Assembly: GCA_035570275.1 (NCBI GenBank)
Contig: DATMNI010000285.1
Span: 30,686 to 94,685 of the forward strand
Length of the DNA stretch: 64,000 nucleotides
Reading direction: 5' to 3'
From: DATMNI01 sp035570275
GTDB taxonomy: Bacteria > Acidobacteriota > Terriglobia > Bryobacterales > Bryobacteraceae
Below, piece by piece: positions 35,445 through 43,379 of the stretch (its first letter is position 1; each line of letters opens with the position of its first letter). Below the pieces are notes generated by a model that was not told the DNA's origin, searched no databases, and worked only from the letters and a program-made list of their open reading frames with translations. The translations under genes were made by a program, and so were the position numbers.

Positions 35445-37439
35445 TTACTGCTCCACTCTGCGCTGTCGCTCGTAGGGTGTCTTGAGGTACTTCGCAGCGG
35501 TCTCCTGGGCGGATTGCGTGTCGTCTTTGGTCCTGATGGCGAGGTTGTATTCGTTCACCGCCCGTTCCCGCTGGCCGGTGATATCGAAAATTTCGCCCAG
35601 GTTGATGTGCGCCCAAACCTCAGTCCATTTGGGTTCCAGATCGCCCGCCAAAACCTCGCGAAAGTCGTTGGCTGCCTGCTGGTAATTATTTTGCAAAAAA
35701 TAAGCTTCCGCGATCCGGTAATGCGCCAGAGAACTGGTCCTATTGGTTTCCAGGGCTTTTTGATATTCCTTTAGGGCTTCGCCGAATTCGCTCAATTCCA
35801 TGAACTGCTCGCCGCGGCGGATGGCCACCGCCACGCGGACCTGCGGGCTATAGCGCAGCACGCGGTTACTGATGTCGATGAGAACGGTCTTGGGCTTGCC
35901 GAACGTGTCCACGGAGAATTCCGAGGACGTTCCCACCACCTCGATACGCTTCGTCTCCGGGTCGCCCTCGGTTTGAATCTGCAGATCCACCGGCATACGA
36001 AAAGTATCTAAGTCCTGGGAGATTTTACCCATCACCCGAAAGCCTTTTTGGGTGCGGAAAATGGTGTACTCCAGCCGGAACTCGGGCGAGAGGCTGGTTT
36101 CGATCCACTGGATGAAAAAGTAGCCCAGGTCCTGGCCGGAGGCGGTCTCGGCCACCTTTCGGAAATCGTCGGTGTTGACCGATTTCCAGGCGGCCTGCTG
36201 CCCATAGGCTTTCAGAGCCTTGAAGAAGGCCTCGTCGCCAATCACGTAGCGCAGCATGCCGAATACGGCCGCGCCCTTGCTTCCGGTGAGCGCCCACAAT
36301 TCGGGCGAGTAGTCTTCCAGGCGGGAGGACTGGATGATCGGCACCGTGTCAATGGTCAGCGATTCCACCATCATGTCGCGAAGCTGCGTTTCCAGGGCGC
36401 CAGGGCCGCTGACGTGCTCGCTCCACAGCAGTTCGGAGTAAGCCGCCAGCCCGTTGGTCAGCCAAAGATGGTTGCGCGTGGTGGGGGAGACCAGATCTTC
36501 CCACCACTGCCGCGAGATCTGGTTCGAGAGCAGCTTGGCGTTGGGCTGTTTGCCGATGCCGCGCGGGGCCAGGAAAATCAGGCCGGGCGCCGCATATCCG
36601 TTGGGCGCTCCCTCTTCGGTCTCCACCACGGTAAGATTGGCGTAGGGCGGCAGGCCGAACAGGCCGGTAAAGTACGACATCACTTTGCCGATATGTTCGC
36701 CGTAAGGCTGAACCATCTCGGATTCGCCGCCGCGAAAATAGAGGGCGGTCGTGACACCCTCGGACGCCACTTTCGCAGGCGCGCCCTTCACCACCGCGAT
36801 GCTGCCGGGAAACGACGGGCGTTCAAACTTGATCTCGTAGAGATTCTTGTCGCCGGCGGTCTGTTTGCTGTCCAGGCCGCTGCCCAGCACCGTGTAACCC
36901 ATGGGAACGGTAATCCGCATGGTCGCGGCGAAGCGGTCGGTGGTGTAGCCGCTCACCGGAAACCAGCGGGCGGGATAAGTGAGAAACGCAAAATCGGGAT
37001 GAATGGCCGCGAACTTGATGCCGTAAACCGGCGAATCCTCCTGCCCGGTGAGCTTGCCATCGTAGAAAAACGTGATGGTGACGGGCTGGCCCTTGGGCAG
37101 AGGCTGTTCGAAGCTGAGCCGGACGGTGAAATCCTGCTGATTGCGCGACGCCGGAATCTGGCGGCCCTTGTCGTCCAGTACCTTGGAGACGTTCAGGGCG
37201 TTGTTGAGCTCGAAGGAGGCCGAGGTGATATTGTCGTCGATGGGCACGAAGCGCACGGCCACCTTGGCGCTGATCGATTGCGTGTTCGGCGAAACTTCGG
37301 CATCCACGGTGTACCGCTCCACGTCGATGCGCGAACGGCGGTCCTGGGTTTGCGCCGCGGCCACGCCGCAGAATAACAGTAGAATCCCGCTCTTACGAAC
37401 GCCTTTACGAAAGCCGTTACCAGATATGTTACGAAACAT
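35445..37439 (-). CDS. M1-aminopeptidase-like pseudoenzyme with C-terminal TPR domain
   Basis: 664 residues, secreted (signal ending near GVAAAQ). ATG 37439 is preferred; it overlaps the end of lpxB by 11 bp. Residues about 20-220 match the M1 N-terminal beta domain (DVERYTVDAEVSPNTQSI). The catalytic-like domain follows, but the zinc site is destroyed. At the HEXXH position stands N306-Q-I-S-R310, followed by QWW, which keeps the family context. The third ligand, expected 19 residues after the last His, is Asn329 (LTNGLAAY instead of NEGFA.Y). The GAMEN substrate motif reads GAPNG. The fold is thus kept while metal binding is impossible. Residues about 555-650 form TPR repeats. Probably a binding or scaffold protein. 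It is coupled to lpxB. Confidence 0.85.
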   Translation of the reverse strand: MFRNISGNGFRKGVRKSGILLLFCGVAAAQTQDRRSRIDVERYTVDAEVSPNTQSISAKVAVRFVPIDDNITSASFELNNALNVSKVLDDKGRQIPASRNQQDFTVRLSFEQPLPKGQPVTITFFYDGKLTGQEDSPVYGIKFAAIHPDFAFLTYPARWFPVSGYTTDRFAATMRITVPMGYTVLGSGLDSKQTAGDKNLYEIKFERPSFPGSIAVVKGAPAKVASEGVTTALYFRGGESEMVQPYGEHIGKVMSYFTGLFGLPPYANLTVVETEEGAPNGYAAPGLIFLAPRGIGKQPNAKLLSNQISRQWWEDLVSPTTRNHLWLTNGLAAYSELLWSEHVSGPGALETQLRDMMVESLTIDTVPIIQSSRLEDYSPELWALTGSKGAAVFGMLRYVIGDEAFFKALKAYGQQAAWKSVNTDDFRKVAETASGQDLGYFFIQWIETSLSPEFRLEYTIFRTQKGFRVMGKISQDLDTFRMPVDLQIQTEGDPETKRIEVVGTSSEFSVDTFGKPKTVLIDISNRVLRYSPQVRVAVAIRRGEQFMELSEFGEALKEYQKALETNRTSSLAHYRIAEAYFLQNNYQQAANDFREVLAGDLEPKWTEVWAHINLGEIFDITGQRERAVNEYNLAIRTKDDTQSAQETAAKYLKTPYERQRRVEQ

Positions 37440-38610
37440 GAATCGCTTGTCCTTCCAAGATACCTTGAATGATAGTGGCCGCGCACCGTGGAGCGGGAAC
37501 TCCCGCCCGACCGCCCGAAAGTCTTTCCCGAACTTCACTCAAACCGGCCTTCATCTCCGCTCGCGCCGCCTGGTCGCTCAACAACCGCCGGGCCTCGCGG
37601 GCAATGGCTTCGCCGGTCATCTGGCCCTGCATCAGTTCGGGCACCACCGCGCGCCCGGCAATCAAATTCACCATCGAATAAAACGGCACCCGCACCAGAA
37701 ACTTCCCGGCCACCCAACTGGGCAGCGTCACCTTGTAAAATGTCACCATTGGCGTGCCCAGCAGCGCGGCCTCCACCGTAACCGTGCCGCTAGCGGCGAG
37801 CGCGACATCGGAATGCGCCATGGCGTCCCAGCTTTCCCCTTCTATCACCCGGATCGGCGAGCCACCCACGCGCTCCTCGAAAAAAGCCGCCCCCGTGGTC
37901 ACCGACGCCGGCAACACCAGGTTCACGGCCTGCTCCCGGTACAACCGGCCGGCGGCATCCAACAGCGCCGGCAGATGGCGCGCAGCCTCCCCGCGGCGGC
38001 TTCCTGGCAGTACCGCTATTAATGGACGGCCCGCGGGCAGCCTGTGTTTCCGAAAAAACTCGCCCCGGCTCAGCGAGGGGCGCACCAGCCCGGCCAGCGG
38101 GTGGCCGATGTAGGTGGCGTTGACCCCCTGGCGCCGGAAAAACTCCTCTTCGAATGGAAAGATGCACAACAGCCGGCTGATGTCGCGGCGCATCTGTTTC
38201 ACGCGGCCCTTCCGCCAGGCCCAGGCCTGAGGCGCCACCAGATAGACCACCGGAACGCCCTGTTGGCGAAGCCGCCGGGCCACCCGGAGGTGAAAATCGG
38301 GCGAGTCGGTGAGGATGGCAAGATCCGGCCGGTGTTCCCGCGCCGCCGCCAGCAGTTTGCGGTACTCGCCGTGGATTCGGGGGATGTGCGCCACCACCTC
38401 CAGCAGGCCGACCACGGCCAGGCTGGCGGCATCCACCACGGTGCGGACGCCGGCGGCCCGTAGCCGGGGGCCGGTGCAGCCGAAGAATTCCGTCCCTGCG
38501 TTCGTCGTGCGCCGTCCGGCGCCGGTGTCCAGACGGCGCAGTTCCTCCACCACCAGCGCGGCGTACAGGTCACCCGACGCTTCACCCGCCGAGACCAGGA
38601 TTCTTGGCAT
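37429..38610 (-). CDS. lpxB: Lipid-A-disaccharide synthase
   Basis: 393 residues. GT19 glycosyltransferase joining UDP-diacylglucosamine and lipid X in lipid A synthesis at the inner membrane. Marks are MPRILVSAGEASGDLYAA at the start, LTDSPDFHLRVAR, VVYLVAPQAWAWRKGRVKQM, CIFPFEEEFF, YIGHPLAG, IAVLPGSRRGE, ASGTVTVEAAL, TPMVTFYKV and NLIAGRAVVPELMQ. ATG 38610 gives the canonical start. It indicates a diderm cell with lipopolysaccharide. No other lpx genes are nearby. The last 11 bp overlap the M1-like gene. Confidence 0.95.
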   Translation of the reverse strand: MPRILVSAGEASGDLYAALVVEELRRLDTGAGRRTTNAGTEFFGCTGPRLRAAGVRTVVDAASLAVVGLLEVVAHIPRIHGEYRKLLAAAREHRPDLAILTDSPDFHLRVARRLRQQGVPVVYLVAPQAWAWRKGRVKQMRRDISRLLCIFPFEEEFFRRQGVNATYIGHPLAGLVRPSLSRGEFFRKHRLPAGRPLIAVLPGSRRGEAARHLPALLDAAGRLYREQAVNLVLPASVTTGAAFFEERVGGSPIRVIEGESWDAMAHSDVALAASGTVTVEAALLGTPMVTFYKVTLPSWVAGKFLVRVPFYSMVNLIAGRAVVPELMQGQMTGEAIAREARRLLSDQAARAEMKAGLSEVRERLSGGRAGVPAPRCAATIIQGILEGQAIHVS

Positions 38611-38635
38611 GCAGTTCAAGTTTAGCCGCAATGGC

Positions 38636-38745
38636 AGTTCTCAGTGGTCAGTAATCAGTAATCGGTAATCGGTAATCGGTAATCGGGTTCGCGGCGGTGC
38701 GTTCCGGAACTGAAAACTGAAAACTGATGCCTGAAGACTCAGGCC
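38636..38745. repeat. Inverted tandem-unit element (element C)
   Basis: The left arm has CAGTGGT, CAGTAAT and four near-identical CGGTAAT units. The centre is CGCGGCGGTGCG. The right arm is AACTGAA units (two), then CTGATGCCTGAAGACTCAGG. It lies between divergent lpxB and the gene at 38773. Same architecture as elements B, D and E. Confidence 0.68.
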
Positions 38746-38772
38746 GCCTCCTGTTACAATCGGAACCACCGG

Positions 38773-39522
38773 ATGTCCATCGAGCCCCCATCGTCGAAAC
38801 TGCCAGTGGAAGAACTCGCCACGCGCTTTGGCGGCGACCTGATCCCACTTTCCAGCAAGTTCTCGTATTTCTCCACCCTCCCCGTGGCGGAAGAGGATCT
38901 GCGCCAATACCTGAACGATCCGATCGCCGCCATTTCGCCGGCCATCTGCCTGGCCCTGCCGAAGCTGGGAATCATTCTGGCGCCCTATCTGGAGAAAGGC
39001 AACGGCAAGGGCGGCGACAGCATCACCTTCGAACGGCCCAACGAATCGCGGCACATCCCGTGGTCGCGCACCGACCAGGGCGGCGTGACGATGGTGGCGT
39101 TCGGGATCAAGGACCTGGAAGTGGCCGACTATCACTACCAGTTCTACAACGCCCTGGCCACGCTGATGGCGGAACGCTGGTCCCAGGACGTGCAGGACCG
39201 TTTCTTTCGCACCATCCGCGAGGAACTGAGCGCGGAGGTGCATGGCGAAGTAGACGAAAAGAGCTGGCACCTCAAGCAGGCGTTGTTGCGGCGCCAGACC
39301 AATGTGCGCAAGGAAACCAAGCTCTTCCGCGACTACGCCCGCCAGGCTTTCGAAGACACGCTGACGCTCTACCTGCATGGCACTTGTTGCGACATCGACG
39401 TGGAGACCGGCCCGAGGCAAATGCCTAGCCGGTACCTGCGCCGGCGCCTGGAATTGCTGATCGCGCTGTTCCCGCCGCCGGAAGGGTATGCGGTGCTGCC
39501 GGAACAGTTGAAAGTGCGGTAG
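38773..39522 (+). CDS. Conserved protein of unknown function
   Basis: 249 residues, soluble, no signal peptide. I do not recognise a characterised family. Features are a PIAAISPAICLALPKLGIILAPYLE segment, a charged central part (HIPWSRTDQGG), a helical region (RFFRTIREELSAEV, WHLKQALLRRQTNVRKETKLFRDYARQAF) and a C-terminal GTCCDIDVETGPR. The length, start (ATG after a purine-rich stretch) and composition support a real gene. The promoter must lie in or beside element C. Confidence 0.6.
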   Translation: MSIEPPSSKLPVEELATRFGGDLIPLSSKFSYFSTLPVAEEDLRQYLNDPIAAISPAICLALPKLGIILAPYLEKGNGKGGDSITFERPNESRHIPWSRTDQGGVTMVAFGIKDLEVADYHYQFYNALATLMAERWSQDVQDRFFRTIREELSAEVHGEVDEKSWHLKQALLRRQTNVRKETKLFRDYARQAFEDTLTLYLHGTCCDIDVETGPRQMPSRYLRRRLELLIALFPPPEGYAVLPEQLKVR

Positions 39523-39553
39523 CGCGCGGTATGACAAGCCGTATAATCGGGTT

Positions 39554-39730
39554 ATGAGCGCCGCCGAGCTATACGACTTGGATTTCTACGAGTGGACTGT
39601 TCGTAATGGCGAATTGCTGCGCTCCGGCCGTGTCAGCGAGGCCGATCTTGAGCACATCGCCGAGGAAATCGAAGACATTGGAAAGCGCGAGCGCCGGGAA
39701 TTGCTCTCGCGGCTGGGCGTGCTGATCGCC
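39554..39730 (+). pseudogene. DUF29 gene remnant, 3' part lost
   Basis: LYDLDFYEWTVRNGELLRSGRVSEADLEHIAEEIEDIGKRERRELLSRL (in pieces here: LYDLDFYEWT at the start, EHIAEEIEDIGKRERRE in the middle) is the N-terminal third of DUF29 proteins, normally about 150 residues. After LGVLIA at about 39728 the frame leaves the family, and the sequence is instead the reverse-strand end of another gene fragment. The gene was truncated by a rearrangement. Confidence 0.65.
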
Positions 39731-39824
39731 CCGCGACCAGCCCAAACGCCCGGCGTTGTCCGAGCATGATGCCGGGTTCCAGGACCTGCTGGCCGTCCGA
39801 TAGCCCATCGTTGATTTCTTCCAT
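39730..39824 (-). pseudogene. Fragment of small hypothetical gene, joined head-on to DUF29 remnant
   Basis: ATG 39824, with an AAGGA ribosome site, starts MEEINDGLSDGQQVLEPGIM and continues LGQRRAFGLVAGR. This looks like the N-terminus of a small acidobacterial protein that continues past the junction in intact copies; here it runs into the DUF29 fragment at about 39730. I recognise the pattern but not a function. Confidence 0.4.
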
Positions 39825-39846
39825 TTCGTTTCCTTCCATGACCGCG

Positions 39847-39866
39847 GTTGGGACGACTGTCCCAAC
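39847..39866. repeat. Palindrome GTTGGGAC-GACT-GTCCCAAC
   Basis: Perfect 8-bp arms around 4 bases. A near copy (TGGGAC-AACT-GTCCCA) lies at 39913-39928. Both are upstream of the minus-strand fragment at 39824, so they may be operator sites or small repeats. Confidence 0.5.
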
Positions 39867-39912
39867 GGACTCCAAATCTCGCTGCAAACAAAGGCGCCGT
39901 GGTGTGAGAGGC

Positions 39913-39928
39913 TGGGACAACTGTCCCA
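39913..39928. repeat. Palindrome TGGGAC-AACT-GTCCCA, second copy
   Basis: Near-identical to the palindrome at 39847, 66 bp away. The remaining stretch to 40258 shows no gene I can support. Confidence 0.45.
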
Positions 39929-40309
39929 ACCCCTGGCTTTCACCCTCGCAGACGCCCCCTTGTGAAACCGGCTGGAGGAACATCTGAGCTGAGGTGTAAA
40001 TGCCTGCCACACAGCCGAATGAGCCGGTCCAAAAAAGAAAATATTCCTGTGACCGCCAGGAGGCAGGGGATCGCAACTTCGGGCAGCTCGCGGGAATCGA
40101 TTCGTTTTCAGGGAGATCTGGAGATCGATTGGCGGCGTGGATTGCTTGAGTCATGGGCGAAGAGGCGCTCGGAACCCCGGCAGCGCCACCTCAGCAGCTA
40201 GGGCGTTATACGGCCAAGTGCACCGATCGCCGAGACCGGCATTAATTACAATGGTGGCGTGGATGCACCGGGAAATCCCGAGCTGAAGTTTCTTCACGCC
40301 GAGGCGACT

Positions 40310-40512
40310 TCGAATTGCGTCAAGATCGAGTTGTTTCGCAGCCTCCCGACAGACGAGTTGATCCTCTCACTGGCACCGGGCCGGCCCGGGCGCGCTGAAA
40401 GTCCGGCCCGACGGAACCGTTCTCGATGGCCATCATCGCCTTCGAGCGCTAATCGACCGTGGCGTAGACATTCGTCATCTTCCGCGAGAGATAAGCCGGT
40501 GGACCTTGCAAA
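40310..40512 (+). pseudogene. ParB-like (KVRPDGTVLDGHHRL) gene remnant
   Basis: One frame gives RRVDPLTGTGP, then a stop; the next frame gives ALKVRPDGTVLDGHHRLRAL and DRGVDIRHLPREI. This is the pattern of small proteins with a ParB-like DGHHR motif. A frameshift near 40385 separates the parts and no start codon is in frame with the second part. It abuts the phosphatase gene and runs into it in frame, so the two may once have overlapped. Confidence 0.5.
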
Positions 40513-40535
40513 AGCTGGCGCCTGGAGAGAAAGTC

Positions 40536-41042
40536 GTGATCCCCGACCTATTTTGGATACCGGGCCCTTGGACCGGCAAGCTGGCGATTGCCGCACGCCC
40601 GCGGGGCGCAGACTGGCTGGACGACGAGGCTAGCGGATGGCGCCGGGCAGGACTGAGCGTCGTGGTTTCCCTTCTCGAAGAGGACGAAGCCGCTGAACTT
40701 GGCCTGGCGCACGAAGACCAAGCGGCTGCATCGAACGGCATCCGTTTTGTGTCATTTCCCATCCCGGATCGCGGAGTGCCGTCCTCCAGGCCACGAGCAG
40801 TTGCGCTCTTGGCGGATCTGGTTGCCACTCTAAACGATGGCAATAATGTCGCGATTCATTGCCGTCAGGGTATCGGTCGCTCGGGGCTCATTGCGGCTGG
40901 GGCTCTGGTGATCGCGGGAATGGGCGCCACCAGGGCGATTGAGGTGGTTAGCGCCGCCCGAGGGTTAACAGTTCCCGAGACCGCAGCTCAGTCTCGGTGG
41001 ATTGACCGCCTCGCGTCGGAACGTCTCGCAGAAGCAGTTTGA
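40536..41042 (+). CDS. Dual-specificity/tyrosine phosphatase-like protein
   Basis: 168 residues. The signature HCRQGIGRSG contains the catalytic Cys109 and phosphate-binding Arg115 (HCX5R). A general-acid candidate Asp lies in FPIPDRGVPS. The start GTG 40536 has GGAGAGA six bases upstream and gives the natural N-terminus VIPDLFWIPGPWTGKLAI; the frame is open upstream because of the ParB-like remnant. A cytoplasmic protein phosphatase removing phosphate from Tyr or Ser/Thr is likely. No kinase is nearby. Confidence 0.85.
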   Translation: MIPDLFWIPGPWTGKLAIAARPRGADWLDDEASGWRRAGLSVVVSLLEEDEAAELGLAHEDQAAASNGIRFVSFPIPDRGVPSSRPRAVALLADLVATLNDGNNVAIHCRQGIGRSGLIAAGALVIAGMGATRAIEVVSAARGLTVPETAAQSRWIDRLASERLAEAV

Positions 41043-41493
41043 GGCATTTCATTTCAATCACTCCAGGCGGAAAACCTTAACGGCTTGGGCGTCGTTTGGC
41101 GTCCAGATGACGTGAGGGGAGTAATCGCCGGGCGGAGTTTGAAAGGGTGACCATTCTCCGAATTATCGCCGACGGTACGGACACAGCCAGGATGGAGCCA
41201 CTTCAGCGCAACGGGCGTTTCACGTCAACGTGGACCGTGCGTGCCGATCGGTCAACGCGCCATTCCGCTAACGCTGTTCTCCGTTCCCAATCTTCGGATT
41301 TCTCACCATCTTACTGCAAACCGCCACGCCGATTCCTAGACCCAATAGGAGGCCCGAAAATTATCGTTAGCCACATCCGTGGTCTGCGGTGTTTGCACGG
41401 CACTCGCAAATCCATGAACCGCCCGACGCATAGCGCGCGGTCCGTTGAGATATCGAGACGAGAACTGTTACGATTCATCCGAGGTGAACCCAT
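41043..41493. other. 451-bp gap with a possible minus-strand gene end
   Basis: On the minus strand, 41046-41147 reads FGEWSPFQTPPGDYSPHVIW and continues WTPNDAQAVKVFRLE with a stop, protein-like in composition but with a stop directly upstream. It may be the 3' end of a lost gene. The rest to the esterase start holds nothing I recognise. Confidence 0.3.
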
Positions 41494-43162
41494 ATGCGCA
41501 CCGGCCCTTTGCCGATCGCAGTTCTTGCCGCACTCGCTTTCGCTCAGTCTCAGACGCCCGTCCCGCTCGAACCGGAGAAGACCTTCAACCGCAACCTCGC
41601 CGCCGGCGCCGCCGATACATTCACGTTGGATCTGAAGCCAGATCAGATCGTCAAGCTGACTCTCGAGTACCACGGCAAGGATGTGACCCTCTCGGTCTAT
41701 AGCCCGGACGGCCTTCTCAGTCGCGCCTTCTCGTCTGAACGCCAGGAAGGAGAGGCGCTGCAGTTTCTCGCCACGCAGCCGGGCAAGTGGGTCCTTAAAG
41801 CTGCCGCCCGCGATGGACACTCTCCGGCCGCTTACACCATTTCAAACCTGAAGATCACGACTCCTCACGCGCCGGCGCTTTCCGCGGCGGACCAAAGTCC
41901 GCGTATTCAGAAGGTCACGAATCAAGCCGAAGCGGACGCCTTCTGGAAGGAGATCGGCCCAAGCGGAAGCCCGCTGATCGAACCGATCGGGGACGACCCC
42001 GGCAATCGCCTCACGACCTTTCTGTGGCGCGGCAACGCGGAAACCAAACGGGTACTCCTGCTCTCTCAGGTCTGCCCACCCGAGCCGGAGGATTGCTTCC
42101 TGCGGCACGTCGAAGGCACCGACCTCTGGTATAAGACATTGCGGATCGACCACCGCCTCCGCACCCTCTATACTCTCGCCCCGAACGCCCCCGAGGTCAC
42201 CCGGAAAACCAAGCGCGACGGCGATCTCGAGAGCCAGGTCACCGCTCGACGTCAGCGGGATCCGCTGAACCCGAAGTCGATATTCGAGTCCCCGAAAGAC
42301 CCCGATGTCCCCGTCCATCGCGGCTACTCAAAGCTCGAGATGCCCGATGCGCCGCCGCAGCCCTGGGCGGATAAGCGGCAGGGTGTGCCCGCGGGCGAGA
42401 TCGTAAAACAGGATTTCTCCAGTGCGCTTCTGAAGAACACCCGCAAGATCTCCGTCTACACGCCGCCGGGTTATTCGAAAAGTGCTCCGCCCTCTGATCT
42501 GCTGGTGGTTTTCGACGGGGACACCTTCATCGAGACCGTACCCACTCCCACGACGCTCGACAACCTCATTTCGGAAAAAAGGATCGCTCCCACCGTCGCT
42601 CTCATTGTCGGCAACGCCAAAGGAATGCGCGGCACCGAATTGCCCTGTAATCCCACGTTCGCGGAATTTCTGAATTCCGAGCTGATTCCCTGGGTGCGCC
42701 GGAGCTACAATGTGACGCTCGATCCGCGGAGAGTCACCATCGGAGGCTGCAGCTACGGAGGACTCGCCGCGACCTGTGCGGCTTATCGACATCCCGAAAC
42801 GTTCGGCAACGTGATTTCGCAATCCGGCTCCTATTGGTGGACTCCGCCGCCCGACCCAACGAAACCAGACACTTTCGCTCCGGACGCTGATCCGAGCTAT
42901 GTGGCCCAGCTCTTCATCAACAGCCCGAAGCTGCCGATACGCTTTTACCTCGATGCAGGATCGCTGGAATTGGACCGGAGCGGCAAGGGCGGATCGATTT
43001 CTGGTTCCGAATCGCCATTTTCGGGATGTGCTCCGGGCCAAAGGCTATGAGGTGTCTTACCAGGAATTTCAGGGCGCGCACGATTACGCCAGCTGGCGCG
43101 GAACAATCGCCGACGGGATGATCCTTCTCGGAGGCAAGCCAGTCGAACCGGCAAAGCCATGA
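41494..43162 (+). pseudogene. Enterochelin-esterase-like hydrolase, frameshift before catalytic His
   Basis: Secreted esterase. After the signal peptide (ending near AFAQS), residues about 30-120 resemble the PPC beta-sandwich. Residues about 150-270 resemble the Fes N-terminal domain, and residues 290-500 the alpha/beta hydrolase domain of ferric-enterobactin esterases (ISVYTPPGY, LLVVFDGDTF). The nucleophile is Ser420 in GGCSYGG. Near 42990 the frame shifts by one base: the first frame ends at 43050 in unrelated sequence. The second frame continues the family (FLVPNRHFRDVLRAKGYEV) and holds the catalytic His (GAHDYASWR, codon 43079-43081), ending at 43162. As sequenced the product lacks its His. 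It is a recent pseudogene or a sequencing error. Possible role: siderophore or other ester hydrolysis. Confidence 0.8.
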
Positions 43163-43344
43163 AATTACCTCGCACAAATAAACATCCTGGGTCTGCGGGG
43201 GCGATGCGATGGCGTGATCATCGATTGGTTTGTTTTCCCTCCGAGCTCAAATCCTGATCAACGCTCCCGGATTCCGAACGGCCACGCAGCGCCAAATGGG
43301 CCACCTGGCGCACACACTTTTGTATGCCATCTCGCGACGCCCGC

Positions 43345-43379
43345 TTGACAGACGACACAGACCGATCGTCTGTCCTACC
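43345..43379 (+). repeat. Palindromic repeat (family P2, copy 1)
   Basis: GACAGACGA (43347-43355) and TCGTCTGTC (43366-43374), perfect arms around 10 bases. It lies directly beyond the stop of the minus-strand helicase gene. Copies occur at 48289 (reversed) and 48426. Confidence 0.65.

Noticed and set aside
36048..37376. 442-codon plus-strand open frame
   Set aside because: Antisense shadow of the M1-like gene; no protein-like motif.
41147..41635. 162-codon plus-strand frame before the esterase
   Set aside because: Overlaps the esterase start in another frame and has no motif.
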